Positions 25,048 to 33,523 of a DNA stretch of 64,000 nucleotides are shown piece after piece. Location of the stretch: positions 1-64,000 of the forward strand of contig CAKOMI010000002.1 of NCBI GenBank assembly GCA_934096605.1, read 5' to 3'. Both the position numbers and the translations under genes were made by a program. Numbering within the stretch: the first letter of the stretch is position 1; the number at the start of each line of letters is the position of its first letter. Under the pieces are notes generated by a model that saw only the letters and a list, made by a program, of their open reading frames with translations, had not been told where the DNA came from and did no database searches. Source of the stretch: an uncultured Bacilli bacterium (GTDB taxonomy: Bacteria; Bacillota_I; Bacilli_A; RF39; UBA660).

Positions 25048-26109
25048 GTGAAAAAAATACTTTTTATAGGCCTTTTATTATTAATGTTTATACCAAAAGT
25101 AGAAGCAATACAGGCAGAAAGTTATGTTGTGATGGATTATGATACAGGACGTATTTTAGAAGGAAAAAATGAAGACAAAGAAAAACTTATTGCCAGTACA
25201 ACTAAGATAATGACAGCAATTATTGCCTTAGAAAATGGTTCTTTAGATAGTACTATAAAAGTTGGCGAAGAGGTCTTAAAAGCTTATGGTAGCGCTATTT
25301 ATCTTAGTTTAAATGAGGAAATTTCTTTGAAAGATTTATTATATGGTTTAATGCTTAGAAGTGGTAATGATGCCGCGATAGAAATAGCTTATCTTGTAAG
25401 TGGTAATATGGATAATTTTGTGGGTTTAATGAATAAAAAAAGTTATCAATTAGGTATGAGTCATACTAAGTTTATTAATAATCATGGTCTTGAAAATGAC
25501 AAGGGAGAAGGAAATACTTCTACAGCAAATGATATGGCAATACTTATGCGTTACGCTATTAAAAATGAAACATTTAGTAGTATTATTGCTACTAAAAGTT
25601 ATACGGCCAAAACAAGTGGTAAAACTTATACTTGGAAAAATAAGAATAAGTTACTTTTTAGTTATAAAAACATGTTGGGGGGAAAAACAGGATTTACAGA
25701 AAAAGCAAGGAGAACTTTAGTAACAGCAAGTAAAAAAGATGAGAAGACTTGTATTGTTGTAACTCTTAATGATGGTAATGATTTTCTTGATCACAAGAAT
25801 TTATGTGAAAGTGTTTTTAAAAATTATGAAAGGGTGGAGGTAGTAAATAAAGATAATTTAAATATAGATAAAGATCCAATGAAATATTATATAGAAAATA
25901 GTTTATATGCTCTTTTAAAGCCAGATGAAATAGATAAGTTAAGTGTTAAGTATGAGATAACTCATGATAGTAATGATGCGGGGTATGTAAAAGTTCTATT
26001 AAATAATGAATTACTTACAAGTGCTCGTTTATATAAAAGAGAAGAAGAAAAGGGTGATAAGAAGGAAAATTTTTTTGTTCGGTTCTTTAAATGGGTGATG
26101 GCATGGTAA
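25048..26109 (+). CDS. D-alanyl-D-alanine carboxypeptidase (DacF/DacB type, PBP5 family)
   Basis: 353 residues from the GTG at 25048 (MKKILFIGLLLLMFIPKVEA signal peptide), the upstream GTG being inside AGGTGAT. All three penicillin-binding motifs: STTKIM (SxxK, nucleophile Ser), SGNDAA (SxN), and GGKTGFTEKA (KTG). It trims the fifth residue of peptidoglycan stem peptides outside the membrane, anchored by a C-terminal amphipathic/hydrophobic tail (FFVRFFKWVMAW). It overlaps spmA, the same order as the dacB-spmA-spmB spore-cortex operon of B. subtilis. Confidence 0.92.
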   Translation: MKKILFIGLLLLMFIPKVEAIQAESYVVMDYDTGRILEGKNEDKEKLIASTTKIMTAIIALENGSLDSTIKVGEEVLKAYGSAIYLSLNEEISLKDLLYGLMLRSGNDAAIEIAYLVSGNMDNFVGLMNKKSYQLGMSHTKFINNHGLENDKGEGNTSTANDMAILMRYAIKNETFSSIIATKSYTAKTSGKTYTWKNKNKLLFSYKNMLGGKTGFTEKARRTLVTASKKDEKTCIVVTLNDGNDFLDHKNLCESVFKNYERVEVVNKDNLNIDKDPMKYYIENSLYALLKPDEIDKLSVKYEITHDSNDAGYVKVLLNNELLTSARLYKREEEKGDKKENFFVRFFKWVMAW

Positions 26110-26681
26110 GTTATATATGGGCATTTTTTATTATAGTTGGGTCAATTTATTTAATTGTTACAGGTAATGTTAGTACTTTAAATGAAGAAATTTTAAAGGG
26201 AGGACTTGGGGGGATAAAGTTATTATCAGAAATGATGCCTTTACTTGTTTTATGGACAGGTATTATGCAAATAGCTGAAGATTCTAAATTATTAGATAAG
26301 TTTGCTAATTTAGTAAGACCAGTTTTATCAAAACTTTTTCCAAGTTTAAATCCCAATCACCCGGCAATTGGTTATATAGCTAGCAATATTGCAGCGAATG
26401 CACTGGGACTTGGGTCTGCTGCCACACCATTTGGACTTAAAGCTATGGCTTCTATGCAAAATGATAATGAAACACCTGATACGGCAACCGAGGCGATGGT
26501 AACATTTCTTATTTTAAATACAGGTGGAGTGACAATTATTCCAACAACAGTTATAGCCCTTAGACTTATGTATAATTCCAGTAATCCAACAGAAATAATT
26601 ATTACTAGTATTTTAGCAACTCTTTGTTCTAATATTTCGGGACTTTTATATGATTATTTTAAAAGGAGAAAGGATAAATGA
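26103..26681 (+). CDS. spmA: Spore maturation protein A (SpmA)
   Basis: 192 residues from the ATG at 26103, inside the end of the carboxypeptidase gene (ATGGTAA). Polytopic Gate/nucleoside-recognition domain: GGLGGIKLLSEMMPLLVLWT, NPNHPAIGYIASNIAANALG, LNTGGVTIIPTT. In B. subtilis SpmA and SpmB act in spore core dehydration; homologues occur in non-sporulating Bacillota too. ATGA overlap with spmB. Confidence 0.93.
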   Translation: MVSYIWAFFIIVGSIYLIVTGNVSTLNEEILKGGLGGIKLLSEMMPLLVLWTGIMQIAEDSKLLDKFANLVRPVLSKLFPSLNPNHPAIGYIASNIAANALGLGSAATPFGLKAMASMQNDNETPDTATEAMVTFLILNTGGVTIIPTTVIALRLMYNSSNPTEIIITSILATLCSNISGLLYDYFKRRKDK

Positions 26682-27199
26682 ATCAAGTTTCTAATTATAT
26701 AGTACCGGTATTTGTGTTATTTATTATTATTTATGGTATTAGTAAACGTGTTAATATCTATGACTCTTTTTTAGTTGGGGCAAAAGATGGGTTAGTAACA
26801 ACTTTTAAAATAGCGCCAGCAGTTATAGGGATGGTTTTTGCAACTAATTTATTTTTGAGTTCGCATTTTTTAGAATTTGTTTTTTCTTATTTTACGCCTA
26901 TTCTTAGTATGTTTAACATTCCAATAAGTGTTTTACCAATGGCTTTTGTAAGGCCAATATCGGGAACTGCATCTTTAGCAATTATGAATAATATTTTTGC
27001 TTTGTATGGGCCAGATTCTTTTGTGGGACGTCTGGCTAGTAACTTACAGGGGTGTACGGATACGACAATATATGTGCTTGCTTTATACTTTGGGTCGGTA
27101 AAAATTACTAAGACTAGACATGCTTTACAAGCCGGATTATTTGCTGATTTAGTGGGGATAGTAGCGGCTTTTATAATAACATTTATCTTTTTTGGGTAA
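26678..27199 (+). CDS. spmB: Spore maturation protein B (SpmB)
   Basis: 173 residues, AAAAGGAG before the ATG and ATGA overlap with spmA. Gate domain with VGAKDGLVTTFKIAPAVIGM, MAFVRPISGTASLAIMNN and LQGCTDTTIYVLALYFGSV, all typical of SpmB. Last gene of the dac-spmA-spmB unit. Confidence 0.93.
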   Translation: MNQVSNYIVPVFVLFIIIYGISKRVNIYDSFLVGAKDGLVTTFKIAPAVIGMVFATNLFLSSHFLEFVFSYFTPILSMFNIPISVLPMAFVRPISGTASLAIMNNIFALYGPDSFVGRLASNLQGCTDTTIYVLALYFGSVKITKTRHALQAGLFADLVGIVAAFIITFIFFG

Positions 27200-27284
27200 A
27201 AAAATATGTTTCTTTAATCCCTTTTGTTTACGGAGAAAATTAAGACTTACGCATATATATGTTCGCACATTTGCAAGAAAAAAT

Positions 27285-27314
27285 TTGACAAATTAGAATA
27301 TGATATAGTATAAT
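27285..27314 (+). promoter_or_regulatory. SigA-type promoter of the cell-wall hydrolase gene
   Basis: TTGACA (27285-27290), 18 bases, TATAAT (27309-27314). Confidence 0.75.
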
Positions 27315-27350
27315 GTACTTACTTTCCGGAAAAGAGAAGGATGGTTTAGA

Positions 27351-28022
27351 ATGAAAAAATTACCCTCGGTTAAGGGAATATGTATTGCTTTAATCGTAAT
27401 TAGTTTAATACAAGTTGTTTCTAATAGAGTTGAAAGATTAACAATATTATCACTTGATAGTACGTTAACAACAAGAGTGAATCCTCTTTTAGAAGCTATT
27501 ATGTTAAAAAGTAGTAGGGAAAGCCTACAACAAGAAGAAAAAAATGTTAAAAAAGATACTGTTATTAAACAGGAAATAGAGATAGTTAGTTTAAAAGCTG
27601 CAACACCAGTTATTGTCTATGATGGCATGACAATGGAAGAGCTTACTAATAAACTTAATTTAAGCTTAAAAAGTAGTTTAAGTGGTTATGGTAGTAGTTT
27701 TGCTAATTATGCAATTCAATATGGTGTAGATCCATATCTTGCTCTTGCTATAACATTACATGAAACAGGTTGTAATTGGACGTGTAGTAGTTTAGTTCAA
27801 TCTTGTAATAATGTTGGTGGGATGAAAGGTAGTGGTGGATGTGGCTCATATGCTAAGTTTGATTCATTAGATGCTGGTATTGAAGCAATGATTTCTAATT
27901 TAGCTCGTAATTATATTCAAAAAGGGCTTACAACACCTGAGACTATTGGTCCTAAATATGCTGCTAGTGCAACATGGTCTAGTAAAATAAATTACTATAT
28001 TGAACAAATTAAGAATGCTTAG
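27351..28022 (+). CDS. Membrane-anchored glucosaminidase/lysozyme-like wall hydrolase
   Basis: 223 residues, AGAAGGA before the ATG. N-terminal hydrophobic anchor (GICIALIVISLIQVV), linker, then a C-terminal catalytic domain: YGVDPYLALAITLHETGC (candidate catalytic Glu in HETG), NVGGMKGSGGC, YAKFDSLDAGIEAMISNLA. This is the fold of LytG/FlgJ-type glucosaminidases or lytic transglycosylases. Four Cys in the catalytic part could form disulfides. It sits just before two prepilin-like genes and may open the wall for a pilus (inference). A hairpin terminator follows. Confidence 0.8.
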   Translation: MKKLPSVKGICIALIVISLIQVVSNRVERLTILSLDSTLTTRVNPLLEAIMLKSSRESLQQEEKNVKKDTVIKQEIEIVSLKAATPVIVYDGMTMEELTNKLNLSLKSSLSGYGSSFANYAIQYGVDPYLALAITLHETGCNWTCSSLVQSCNNVGGMKGSGGCGSYAKFDSLDAGIEAMISNLARNYIQKGLTTPETIGPKYAASATWSSKINYYIEQIKNA

Positions 28023-28043
28023 AGATTTATAGAATCTCTTTTT
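28021..28043 (+). terminator. Terminator of the wall hydrolase gene
   Basis: AGAGATT (28021-28027) pairs with AATCTCT (28033-28039), then T. Confidence 0.85.
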
Positions 28044-28101
28044 TCGTCTCTTGCAAAAATGAGTAAATTTAGTTATACTTAATAAAGAATTGGAGAATGT
28101 T

Positions 28102-28554
28102 ATGAAAAAGGGATTTACTTTAATAGAGGTGTTAGCTGTACTTGTAATACTTGCTTTAATTGCGGTTATTGCTATTCCTAACACATTTAAAATTTCAGGT
28201 AATATAAAAAAGGAACTTTATTGTAAAAAAGTCAATGTGGTGCTTGATGATGCTAAAAGATGGGGGACAGATCATATTAGTTCATTACAAAGTGATTGTT
28301 ATACAGCTTTTAATGTTAAATATTTAGTAAATAATGGTATTAGTAAAAAAGATAGTAAAAGTAAAGATTCTTTAGTTATTAATCCTTATTCTAATGCGAC
28401 AATGGATAATGATAAAGTATTACTTTATAAAAAGAATGATCGGGCTTATGCTTACTATATTCCTAGTAGTGATAGTGATATACAATTGCTTTTAAATTCT
28501 TGTGATATAGTGGTAATTACTAATTATAATGTATGTAAAAGTTATATAGATTAG
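28102..28554 (+). CDS. Type IV prepilin-like protein 1
   Basis: 150 residues from the ATG at 28102 (GGAG upstream). Classic prepilin start MKKG|FTLIEVLAVLVILALI with Gly before the cut and Glu at +5, followed by the long N-terminal helix. The soluble domain shares LYCKKV, DDAKRWGTDH, SDCY and NVKYLVNNGIS with the next gene. No dedicated GspE/PilB ATPase or prepilin peptidase is in the window. Confidence 0.88.
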   Translation: MKKGFTLIEVLAVLVILALIAVIAIPNTFKISGNIKKELYCKKVNVVLDDAKRWGTDHISSLQSDCYTAFNVKYLVNNGISKKDSKSKDSLVINPYSNATMDNDKVLLYKKNDRAYAYYIPSSDSDIQLLLNSCDIVVITNYNVCKSYID

Positions 28555-28562
28555 AGGTATTT

Positions 28563-29039
28563 ATGAAAAGGAAAAAAGGTTTTACATTGGTAGAGTTAAT
28601 GGCTGTTATAGTAATACTTGCGATACTTGCGTGCGTTGCTGTTCCTAATGTTTTAAATATTTCTCGTAATACAAAGAAACGTCTTTATTGTGAAAAGGTT
28701 ACTAATTATTTAAGTGATGCCAAAAGATGGGGAGATAATCATTTAAAGGAACTTAGGAGTGATTGTTATATTGTTAAAAATGTTAATTTTTTAGTAAGTG
28801 AAGGTATTTCTAGTGATAGTGATATTGTAAGTCCTTATAATAAAAGAAATATGAATTATGATAATATTGGGATATATTTAAAAAATAAAAGGGCTTATGC
28901 TTTTTATATAGTAGATGATAGTTTTAGTAGTGATGATAAGAATATTTTAAATGATTGTGTGGCTTACCGAGTTTGTGATGAAGGTGAAGAAGAAATGACA
29001 AATCACTGTACTAAAAGACCAAATGTGCGTTGTTCTTGA
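28563..29039 (+). CDS. Type IV prepilin-like protein 2
   Basis: 158 residues. Prepilin start MKRKKG|FTLVELMAVIVILAIL, Glu at +5. Paralogue of the preceding gene (LYCEKV, SDAKRWGDNH, SDCYIVKNVNFLVSEGIS) with extra Cys at the C-terminus (YRVCDEG, HCTKRPNVRCS). Eight bases after gene 1; presumably two pseudopilins that assemble together. Confidence 0.88.
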   Translation: MKRKKGFTLVELMAVIVILAILACVAVPNVLNISRNTKKRLYCEKVTNYLSDAKRWGDNHLKELRSDCYIVKNVNFLVSEGISSDSDIVSPYNKRNMNYDNIGIYLKNKRAYAFYIVDDSFSSDDKNILNDCVAYRVCDEGEEEMTNHCTKRPNVRCS

Positions 29040-29091
29040 TAAATTTAATAATAATTGTTAAAATAGTACCTAATTGAAAGAGGTGGGAATA

Positions 29092-30396
29092 GTGAAAACA
29101 GTTTGTTTAATTGGTAGACCTAATACAGGAAAATCATCTTTATTTAATCGTTTGATACGCGAAGAGCGTTCGATAATTATGGATGAACCAGGTATAACTA
29201 GAGATAGAATATATGGGGTAGTTAGACATAATAATAAAGCTTTTGATTTAATTGATACAGGTGGTTTAGAGTTAGGAACAGATAATTTTCGAAAAGATAT
29301 ATTGATGCAAGCTACTTTTGCTATTGATGAAGCAGACCTTATTTTATTTGTAGTTGATGGCAAAACAGAACTTAATCAAAGTGATTATATGATTAGGGAT
29401 ATGCTTAGAAAAGCTAAAAAAGAGGTTATTGTGGTTGTAAATAAACTTGACAATGATAAAAGAGCTAATGATGTTTATAACTACTATGAATTAGGGTTTT
29501 CACGCGTATTTGGTATTTCAGTTGCTCATAAGATAGGGCTTGTGCCTTTATTAGATGAAATTACTAATGATTTAGGTGATTATTATTATGAAGAACATAA
29601 GGGATGCAGATTTTCTATTATAGGACGGCCTAATGTTGGTAAGAGTAGCTTAGTAAATGCTTTATTAAATGAAGAAAGAGCAATTGTAAGTGACGTGGCT
29701 GGAACAACCCGTGATGCGACTGACACAGTGTTTAAATATCATGGAGAAGAATATACAATGATTGATACAGCCGGGATTAGAAAACGGGGTAAAATATATG
29801 AAAATGTTGAAAAGTATAGTTTATTTCGTAGTTTAAAAGCAATTGAAAGAAGCGATGTATGTGTTTTAGTTATTGATGCTTCTAAAGGTATTATCGAACA
29901 TGATAAGCATATTGCAGGTATGGCGATTGAAGCTGGTAAGGCCTTAGTTATATGTGTTAATAAATGGGATATGGTAGAAGACGCTAATACAGCATTAAAA
30001 AAATGGAAAGAATTAATTCATTATGAATTTCAATTTGCAACATATGCTAAAGTAGTATTTTTGTCAGCTTTAACGAAAAAAAGAGTACATATGTTAATGC
30101 CAGAAATTATTGAGGCCTATAATAATCATGAGAAAATGATTCCAACTAGTAGACTTAATGAGGTTATAGAAGAGGCTACTCATTTACATGAAGCTCCATC
30201 TTATAAAGGAAGAAGACTAAAAATATACTTTGTTAATCAAGAAGAAACGCATCCACCTAAGTTTACTTTTAGAGTAAATGATAAAGGGTTAGTACATTTT
30301 AGTTATCAAAGGTATTTAGAAAATAAATTAAGAGAGAATTTTGATTTAACAGGAACACCTATTATTATAAAATTTAAAAATAAGTCAGAAGATTAG
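29092..30396 (+). CDS. der: Ribosome-assembly GTPase Der (EngA)
   Basis: 434 residues from the GTG at 29092, placed by AGAGGTGGG; longer in-frame starts overlap it. Two tandem G domains: GRPNTGKSS/DTGGLE/NKLD and GRPNVGKSS/DTAGIRKR/NKWD, then the KH-like C-terminal domain (YFVNQEETHPPKFTFRVN). Essential 50S maturation factor. A terminator follows. Confidence 0.97.
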   Translation: MKTVCLIGRPNTGKSSLFNRLIREERSIIMDEPGITRDRIYGVVRHNNKAFDLIDTGGLELGTDNFRKDILMQATFAIDEADLILFVVDGKTELNQSDYMIRDMLRKAKKEVIVVVNKLDNDKRANDVYNYYELGFSRVFGISVAHKIGLVPLLDEITNDLGDYYYEEHKGCRFSIIGRPNVGKSSLVNALLNEERAIVSDVAGTTRDATDTVFKYHGEEYTMIDTAGIRKRGKIYENVEKYSLFRSLKAIERSDVCVLVIDASKGIIEHDKHIAGMAIEAGKALVICVNKWDMVEDANTALKKWKELIHYEFQFATYAKVVFLSALTKKRVHMLMPEIIEAYNNHEKMIPTSRLNEVIEEATHLHEAPSYKGRRLKIYFVNQEETHPPKFTFRVNDKGLVHFSYQRYLENKLRENFDLTGTPIIIKFKNKSED

Positions 30397-30420
30397 CTAA
30401 GTATTTTGACTTATTTTTTT
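30378..30420 (+). terminator. Terminator of der
   Basis: AAATAAGTCA (30378-30387) pairs with TGACTTATTT (30407-30416), stop codon in the loop, T run after. Confidence 0.75.
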
Positions 30421-30510
30421 ATTTGTGTATTATAAAATTTTAAATATTTTCTACAGATAGACTTTTTTATAATAATTTGATAAAATACCATTAGAAATGG
30501 TGGTGGTCTT

Positions 30511-32700
30511 ATGGATAATGAAGAGTTAGAAGAAAGTGCTAATAAGGCCTCACTGGATAATCAAAAAGAAACTGAAGAGTTAGAAAATGAAGGTAATCAG
30601 TTTGAAGCTGAGCTAGATACCAAAGATAAAGAAGCTACGTTAACATCAAGTAAAAAAATAATTAATAAACTTTTAAAAAAGAAAGTAATAATTATTAGTT
30701 TGGTCGTGGCTATTGCTTTATTATTTATCATTATTATGGCTGCTTTATTAAATTCTTCAGGGGTTAATGATTATATTTATAAAAAAACTAGTTGCACTAA
30801 TGTAACTATTCATTATGATCCTTATGGTGACCATGATGACTATGATGAAGAAATGCCTTTAGAAGATTATGTTAAAGGAGCAGTTGTTGCTTATTTAAAT
30901 AATTTTACTAGTGATGATACTAGTAATTATCAACTTTATTTTGCTCTTTCTGTTGCTCTTAGAAATGAGGTAATTACTAATAATTGTGAGGTAACTTATC
31001 GTGATAAAACAATTGATAGTAATGTTACTATTGATGACTATTATTTAAATCTTGCCATAACTAATTCATATGGTATTGCCCTAGTTGATGAAAATGAAGA
31101 GTTTGTTCCAATGCATGTTTCAGATAACTGTTGGTATAATGTGGGAACAATGGAAAATAGTGAAGGGGAAGAGAAAGAATTTCATACTGTTTTTCAAAAG
31201 GATTTAGAAATACCAAGAGATTTTACTAAAAAATATTTTAAAAATACTGTTTATGAAGAGTGTCAATGTAATGCAGATACGGGTGTAAAAAAGATTGGTG
31301 TTAATGCTGCTGAAAATATGTGTTACACTTACTGGATAAAAGAAGAAGAGGAAGGCGGGACAAAAAAAGAGGTTAAATATGAAGAATATTTGCATCAAGA
31401 TGAAGAAGATGGTTTTAGTCTTTATGGCGCTTATTATTTGTTAAAATATCAAGGTTTCACAAATTTAGATATTTTAAAATATTTTACTAATGATAAGGTA
31501 ATGTATCGTACTACTAATAAGGATAATGCTAAAAAAGAAGAAGATACAAGTAATAATTTTAATTATAGTTGTTCAGCTTTTAATATAGGTTCTACTACTT
31601 TGTCACGGGAAGAATTTATTGCTAAAGTAGAAAATTATAATAGTAAAAAGACTGATTGGAGTACCTTTAAAAATCATGCTGGTGAAATATATGATTTAGC
31701 AGTTAGTAATGGTGTTAATCCTGAATTTATTGTTATCAGAGCTATAGTAGAAGGTATGAGTCCTGGTGGGTCTTCGTATAATTATTATGGTATAGGTTGT
31801 ACTAATACGGGTGGTAGAAATGCTTGTACAGATTATTCTTCATTTAGTGCTGGTGTTTTAGGCATTATATCGTTTATAAAAAAGTATGATTCAATTGATT
31901 CATTAATGAGTAAATATGCTTATATTGGAACGTACTGGTATAACCCAGGTAGTTCTGGTAAGGGAGGATGCTATTACTATCCTTATATTAAAGAATATAT
32001 GTCACCAGAGCGGTCTAGTGTTGTTGCAAGTGCTTGTAATGGGGCTACATGTAGTGGAACTGATTGTGCTAAAACAACTGATGAAGATCAAATGGCTTAT
32101 ACTAAATATCAAGTATCAAAGATGACTGATTATCGTTCTTCAGTTTTTGGAATTAAAGAAAATGTTTGTACAAATGATACGATGACAGTTGATAAATGTA
32201 TTATTTATGCTCAAAGTGATAAAAGATGGGGACATTACTTGCTTGGAAATAGTAAAGATACAACAATTAGTCAGGCAGGTTGTGCCGTATCAAGTGTGGC
32301 TATTGCTCTTACTTGTACTGGTAAAATGAGTGATACGTCAAGTTTCTCACCTAAAGTATTAAATGACACTTTAAAATTAAGTGGTGGTTTTGATGGAGCG
32401 GCTATTGTTTGGAATAACAGTGGTATCAGAGAATTCGTACCAAGTTTTAGAGTAGACAGAGATATTAGTTTAAGTGGGGCTAGTATGGAAGAAAAATTAA
32501 ATGCTCTAAATGCTTCTCATGAAAAATCTAATCGAATTGGTATTGTACATATTTCTAACTCAGAACACAAAACCCATTTCGTTGTTTTAAATACTTACAA
32601 TCCTACTAGTAAAACATTCACTTGCCTAGATCCAGCCGGTGGTAAAATAAATACATATTCTATAAATGATTTAGATCGAATTATCTATTATACATATTAA
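30511..32700 (+). CDS. Membrane-anchored three-domain wall enzyme: SpoIID-like, glucosaminidase-like and C39-like peptidase
   Basis: 729 residues. Acidic cytoplasmic N-terminus, one span (about 55-80), then: (1) a SpoIID-like region near residues 105-270 (MPLEDYVKGAVVAYL), related to lytic transglycosylases that remove peptides-less glycan; (2) a glucosaminidase/lysozyme-like region about 370-510 (GEIYDLAVSNGVNPEFIVIR, SYNYYGIGC, YSSFSAGVLGIISFI); (3) a C39-like cysteine peptidase at about 565-729 with Cys591 in SQAGCAVSS, His689 in HKTHFVVLN and Asp707 in CLDPAGG. Such multi-domain hydrolases act like VirB1 in conjugation systems, opening the wall. It heads the locus that contains the VirD4-like ATPase. 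Confidence 0.8.
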   Translation: MDNEELEESANKASLDNQKETEELENEGNQFEAELDTKDKEATLTSSKKIINKLLKKKVIIISLVVAIALLFIIIMAALLNSSGVNDYIYKKTSCTNVTIHYDPYGDHDDYDEEMPLEDYVKGAVVAYLNNFTSDDTSNYQLYFALSVALRNEVITNNCEVTYRDKTIDSNVTIDDYYLNLAITNSYGIALVDENEEFVPMHVSDNCWYNVGTMENSEGEEKEFHTVFQKDLEIPRDFTKKYFKNTVYEECQCNADTGVKKIGVNAAENMCYTYWIKEEEEGGTKKEVKYEEYLHQDEEDGFSLYGAYYLLKYQGFTNLDILKYFTNDKVMYRTTNKDNAKKEEDTSNNFNYSCSAFNIGSTTLSREEFIAKVENYNSKKTDWSTFKNHAGEIYDLAVSNGVNPEFIVIRAIVEGMSPGGSSYNYYGIGCTNTGGRNACTDYSSFSAGVLGIISFIKKYDSIDSLMSKYAYIGTYWYNPGSSGKGGCYYYPYIKEYMSPERSSVVASACNGATCSGTDCAKTTDEDQMAYTKYQVSKMTDYRSSVFGIKENVCTNDTMTVDKCIIYAQSDKRWGHYLLGNSKDTTISQAGCAVSSVAIALTCTGKMSDTSSFSPKVLNDTLKLSGGFDGAAIVWNNSGIREFVPSFRVDRDISLSGASMEEKLNALNASHEKSNRIGIVHISNSEHKTHFVVLNTYNPTSKTFTCLDPAGGKINTYSINDLDRIIYYTY

Positions 32701-32715
32701 GGAAGGAGCATTTTT

Positions 32716-33465
32716 ATGAGTAAAAAGAATTTTAAAATAGTTACCTCAGTAATTATAGTATGTCTTATTTATTTTATAATAATATTTATTTATATGATGA
32801 ATAATAAGACTACAAAAGGTTATATTCTTAACTCTAATTTAGGGGGATTCTACTGTAAACAAAAGAAATGTGAATTTGTTTCTCAGAGTGATATCAAAAT
32901 AAACAATTCTTATGCTTTATTTCAATATGGTGAATATGTGAGTGATTATACACCAACTTTGGTTGCTGATAAGTGGAATTTTAAAAAAAGTGAAAACTAT
33001 GAAAGCATATATGGTGACTTTTTAGCGATTGATGAAAAATTAAACTATCAATATATACCTATGCAAAAAGAGGCTCTTAATACTGATGATATTTTGCTTC
33101 TTCAAAAAACTACACAAATAAACTTTTCTAAATTAGATAATTCTTATAAAATAGCTGTAGATTTAGATAGTAATGGCGTAAGAGATTATATTTATACTTT
33201 ATCTAATCAAGTTGATGATGGTATTTCTAGCGAATATTTTTCTGTATTTTATGTTTCTTTAAATGGCGAATTGTTAACTATTTATAATGATAAAAATAAA
33301 GATGCTGATAATTATGAACTTCCATTTTATAGCGTAGCGGGTATTTTGAAAGTTGATTCAGTACCTAAAATAATTATTAATAAAACTTATTATAGTAATA
33401 TGGGAGAATCTAGTACGATGATATTTACTGTTCTTAAAAAAAATATAAAAAATGATGAAAGTTAA
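32716..33465 (+). CDS. Membrane-anchored extracellular protein with EF-hand-like segment
   Basis: 249 residues, GGAAGGAG before the ATG. N-terminal span (IVTSVIIVCLIYFIIIFIYM) and an extracellular domain. Residues near 150-160 read VDLDSNGVRDYIYT, a DxDxNGxxD calcium-loop or FG-GAP-like pattern. No known family. It follows the wall enzyme by 15 bases and precedes the VirD4-like gene, so probably part of the same envelope machine. Confidence 0.7.
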   Translation: MSKKNFKIVTSVIIVCLIYFIIIFIYMMNNKTTKGYILNSNLGGFYCKQKKCEFVSQSDIKINNSYALFQYGEYVSDYTPTLVADKWNFKKSENYESIYGDFLAIDEKLNYQYIPMQKEALNTDDILLLQKTTQINFSKLDNSYKIAVDLDSNGVRDYIYTLSNQVDDGISSEYFSVFYVSLNGELLTIYNDKNKDADNYELPFYSVAGILKVDSVPKIIINKTYYSNMGESSTMIFTVLKKNIKNDES

Positions 33466-33492
33466 AAATAGTTTTTAATTTAACTATTTTAT
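33465..33492 (+). terminator. Terminator before the VirD4-like gene
   Basis: AAAATAGTT (33465-33473) pairs with AACTATTTT (33482-33490). A TATAAT (33495-33500) follows at once and is probably the -10 for the next gene. Confidence 0.6.
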
Positions 33493-33523
33493 TGTATAAT
33501 ACTAATTGAATTGGAGGAATTAT

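Noticed and set aside
27250..27262. CATATATATG palindrome upstream of the wall hydrolase promoter, considered as a LexA-type SOS box
   Set aside because: It lacks the CGAAC...GTTCG ends on both sides and is a simple AT repeat.
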